DNA of 12,014 nt from an uncultured Nocardiaceae bacterium (GTDB lineage Bacteria; Actinomycetota; Actinomycetes; Mycobacteriales; Mycobacteriaceae): positions 1-12,014 of the forward strand of contig CAKZIX010000062.1 of assembly GCA_936936565.1 (NCBI GenBank), read 5' to 3'. The position numbers and the translations under genes were made by a program. The notes beneath the pieces were generated by a model that was given only the letters and a program-made list of their open reading frames with translations, was not told the DNA's origin and made no database searches. This document shows positions 10,800-12,014 of the stretch, piece by piece. Numbering within the stretch: the stretch's first letter is position 1; the number at the start of each line of letters is the position of its first letter.

Positions 10800-11933
10800 G
10801 TGCAGAATCGTCTTCGTAACGTCACGCGCGCGGGCGTGGTGACGCTGGCGCTGGCCGCCGCCGTCCCGATGTCCGCGCCCGCCGCCGCCGACCAGATCAA
10901 CAAGGTCCGGCTGCTCGGCGAGCAGACCATCCCGTTCGACCTCAACTACCAGGGCACCGTCGTCGGCGGCCTGTCCAGCATCGACTTCCGCCCCGGTGCC
11001 GGCGACTTCGTCATGATCAGCGACGACCGCTCCGACAAGAACCCGGCGCGCTTCTACACCGCGCGAATCCCGGTGTCCGACAAGGGCCTCGGCGCCGTCG
11101 AGCTCACCGGAACCCAGCCGTTCCGGCAGCCGGACGGGACCACCTACGCGCCGAAGTCGGTGGACCCGGAGGAACTGCGCGTGGACCCGCAGTCGGGCAA
11201 CTTCTACTGGACGCAGGAAGGCGAGCGCACCGCCACCGTCCGGCAAGACCCGTCCGTGCGGGTGGCCAAGACCGACGGCGCGTTCGTCTCCGAACTGCCG
11301 ATCCCGGCCAACGAGAAGATGCTCGAGGACAGCGGCCCGCGCCAGAACCAGGCGCTCGAAGCCGCCACGTTCGCCGCCAACGGCACCCAATTCGTCACCG
11401 CGCTGGAAGGCCCGCTGCTGGAAGACGGCCCCGAGGCCACCGCGACGCAGGGCGCCACCACCCGCATCACCGTGCAGGAAAAGGGCGGCAAGCTGCTCGG
11501 CCAGCACGCCTACCAGCTGGAACCGATCTTCGCGACCTCACCCACCGGCGGCTTCGCCACCACGGGCGTGGTGTCGATCCTGGAGCTGCCGTCCGGCAAC
11601 GGCATGTCCACCGGCTCGGCGGCGCCGGGCGACAAGCGCTTCCTCGTCGTGGAACGCTCCTTCGTCACCGGCGTCGGCAACAAGGTGCGCATCTACGAAA
11701 TCAACCTGGCCGGCGCGTCGAACATCCTCGACAAGCCGATCGCGGGCGCCAAGCCGGTGCACAAGAAGCTCGTCGCCGACCTCGCCGACTTCAAGCTGAG
11801 CACCGTCGACAACATCGAAGGCATCACCTGGGGCCCCAACCTGCCGTCGGGTGAACGCACGCTGCTGCTCGTCAGCGACAACAACTTCACCAGCACCCAG
11901 GTCACCCAGGTCGTCGCGCTCGCGGTTTCTTAG
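10800..11933 (+). CDS. Secreted esterase-like activity of phytase family protein
   Basis: A 377-residue exported protein of the 'esterase-like activity of phytase' family, predicted beta-propeller-like hydrolases whose substrates are mostly unknown. The first 30 residues form a Sec-type signal peptide: basic start (Arg4, Arg6, Arg10), hydrophobic core (about 11-24) and an A-A-A cleavage site before Asp31. Family segments are GLSSIDFRP...FVMISDDRS (about 57-78), SVDPEELRVDP..GNFYWTQEGER (about 120-144), NQALEAATFAANGTQFVTALEG (about 183-204) and VDNIEGITWGPNLPSGERTLLLVSDNNF (about 337-364). There are no cysteines. Two in-frame GTG starts are possible, 10791 and 10800; neither has an SD. I choose 10800 because TACGGT lies 7 nt upstream. 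Whether it cleaves phosphate esters or carboxyl esters cannot be told from sequence. It is not co-transcribed with fadB because of the terminator. Confidence 0.85.
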   Translation: MQNRLRNVTRAGVVTLALAAAVPMSAPAAADQINKVRLLGEQTIPFDLNYQGTVVGGLSSIDFRPGAGDFVMISDDRSDKNPARFYTARIPVSDKGLGAVELTGTQPFRQPDGTTYAPKSVDPEELRVDPQSGNFYWTQEGERTATVRQDPSVRVAKTDGAFVSELPIPANEKMLEDSGPRQNQALEAATFAANGTQFVTALEGPLLEDGPEATATQGATTRITVQEKGGKLLGQHAYQLEPIFATSPTGGFATTGVVSILELPSGNGMSTGSAAPGDKRFLVVERSFVTGVGNKVRIYEINLAGASNILDKPIAGAKPVHKKLVADLADFKLSTVDNIEGITWGPNLPSGERTLLLVSDNNFTSTQVTQVVALAVS

Positions 11934-11952
11934 GCGACGGCTTCGCCGTCGC
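11934..11952 (+). terminator. Hairpin after the esterase-like gene
   Basis: GCGACGGC (11934-11941) and GCCGTCGC (11945-11952) form a perfect 8-bp stem with a TTC loop, beginning immediately after the stop codon. No T-tract follows. Its position supports a tail-less terminator. No gene is seen from here to the window end. Confidence 0.6.
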
Positions 11953-11992
11953 GGGTTCACGCGCTTCCCGCCCGGTCTTCCCTCGTCGCTCG

Positions 11993-12005
11993 CTCGCTGC
12001 GCTCG
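11993..12005. repeat. 13-bp repeat copy 2 (CTCGCTGCGCTCG)
   Basis: Second exact copy, in the gap after the esterase-like gene, set in a CGCT/CTCG-rich run (11982-12005) near the window edge. Confidence 0.5.
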
Positions 12006-12014
12006 CATTGCTCC

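Noticed and set aside
1..12014. tRNA genes, CRISPR arrays, insertion sequences, attachment sites or defence systems
   Set aside because: No cloverleaf, no evenly spaced direct repeats with unique spacers, no transposase or integrase motifs, and no inverted terminal repeats were seen on either strand.

Overview
The window reads as chromosomal DNA of a high-GC actinobacterium of the order Mycobacteriales, most likely Nocardia or a close relative. This rests on several signs: strong G/C preference at third codon positions, frequent GTG starts, an SRP RNA beside a fold-type I aspartate aminotransferase (the neighbourhood of Rv3722c in M. tuberculosis), a DnaX recognisably like the mycobacterial protein, and a FadA/FadB pair of the M. 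tuberculosis trifunctional type. The genus is an inference from remembered families, not from a database search.

Layout: (1) 1-54, the 3' half of the small SRP RNA (ffs), cut by the window edge. (2) 119-2022, forward: aspartate aminotransferase, then a HhH-GPD-like DNA repair family protein. (3) 2027-4002, reverse: an ammonium channel (amt) ending in a strong hairpin, an AT-richer intergenic island with a 17-bp palindrome, then a 134-residue protein of unknown function. Its stop lies 4 nt from the stop of the convergent repair gene. (4) 4003-4451: leader of amt plus a short coding-like remnant carrying a C-terminal signature of Erm/KsgA rRNA dimethyltransferases. (5) 4452-6854: dnaX, with a 27-nt-periodic tandem repeat in its linker, followed at once by a terminator-like hairpin. 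(6) 6945-7106: a well-supported 53-codon small ORF with its own promoter-like and SD sequences. (7) 7256-10661: fadA-fadB operon for fatty-acid beta-oxidation, with a good promoter, an operator-like 23-bp imperfect palindrome and a structured leader, closed by a clear intrinsic terminator. (8) 10800-11933: a secreted esterase-like/phytase-like protein with a downstream hairpin.

The genes form independent functional units: protein targeting RNA, amino-acid nitrogen metabolism, ammonium uptake, replication, and lipid degradation. Only fadA-fadB is clearly one operon. No mobile element, CRISPR array, tRNA or defence system was seen, and I see no convincing wholly new system. The items most worth a second look are the variant ammonium channel (Glu in place of the first twin-His), the Erm/KsgA remnant, the small ORF, the dnaX linker repeat, the fadAB operator candidate, and a recurring leaderless-start pattern (TANNNT 7-8 nt before SD-less start codons).
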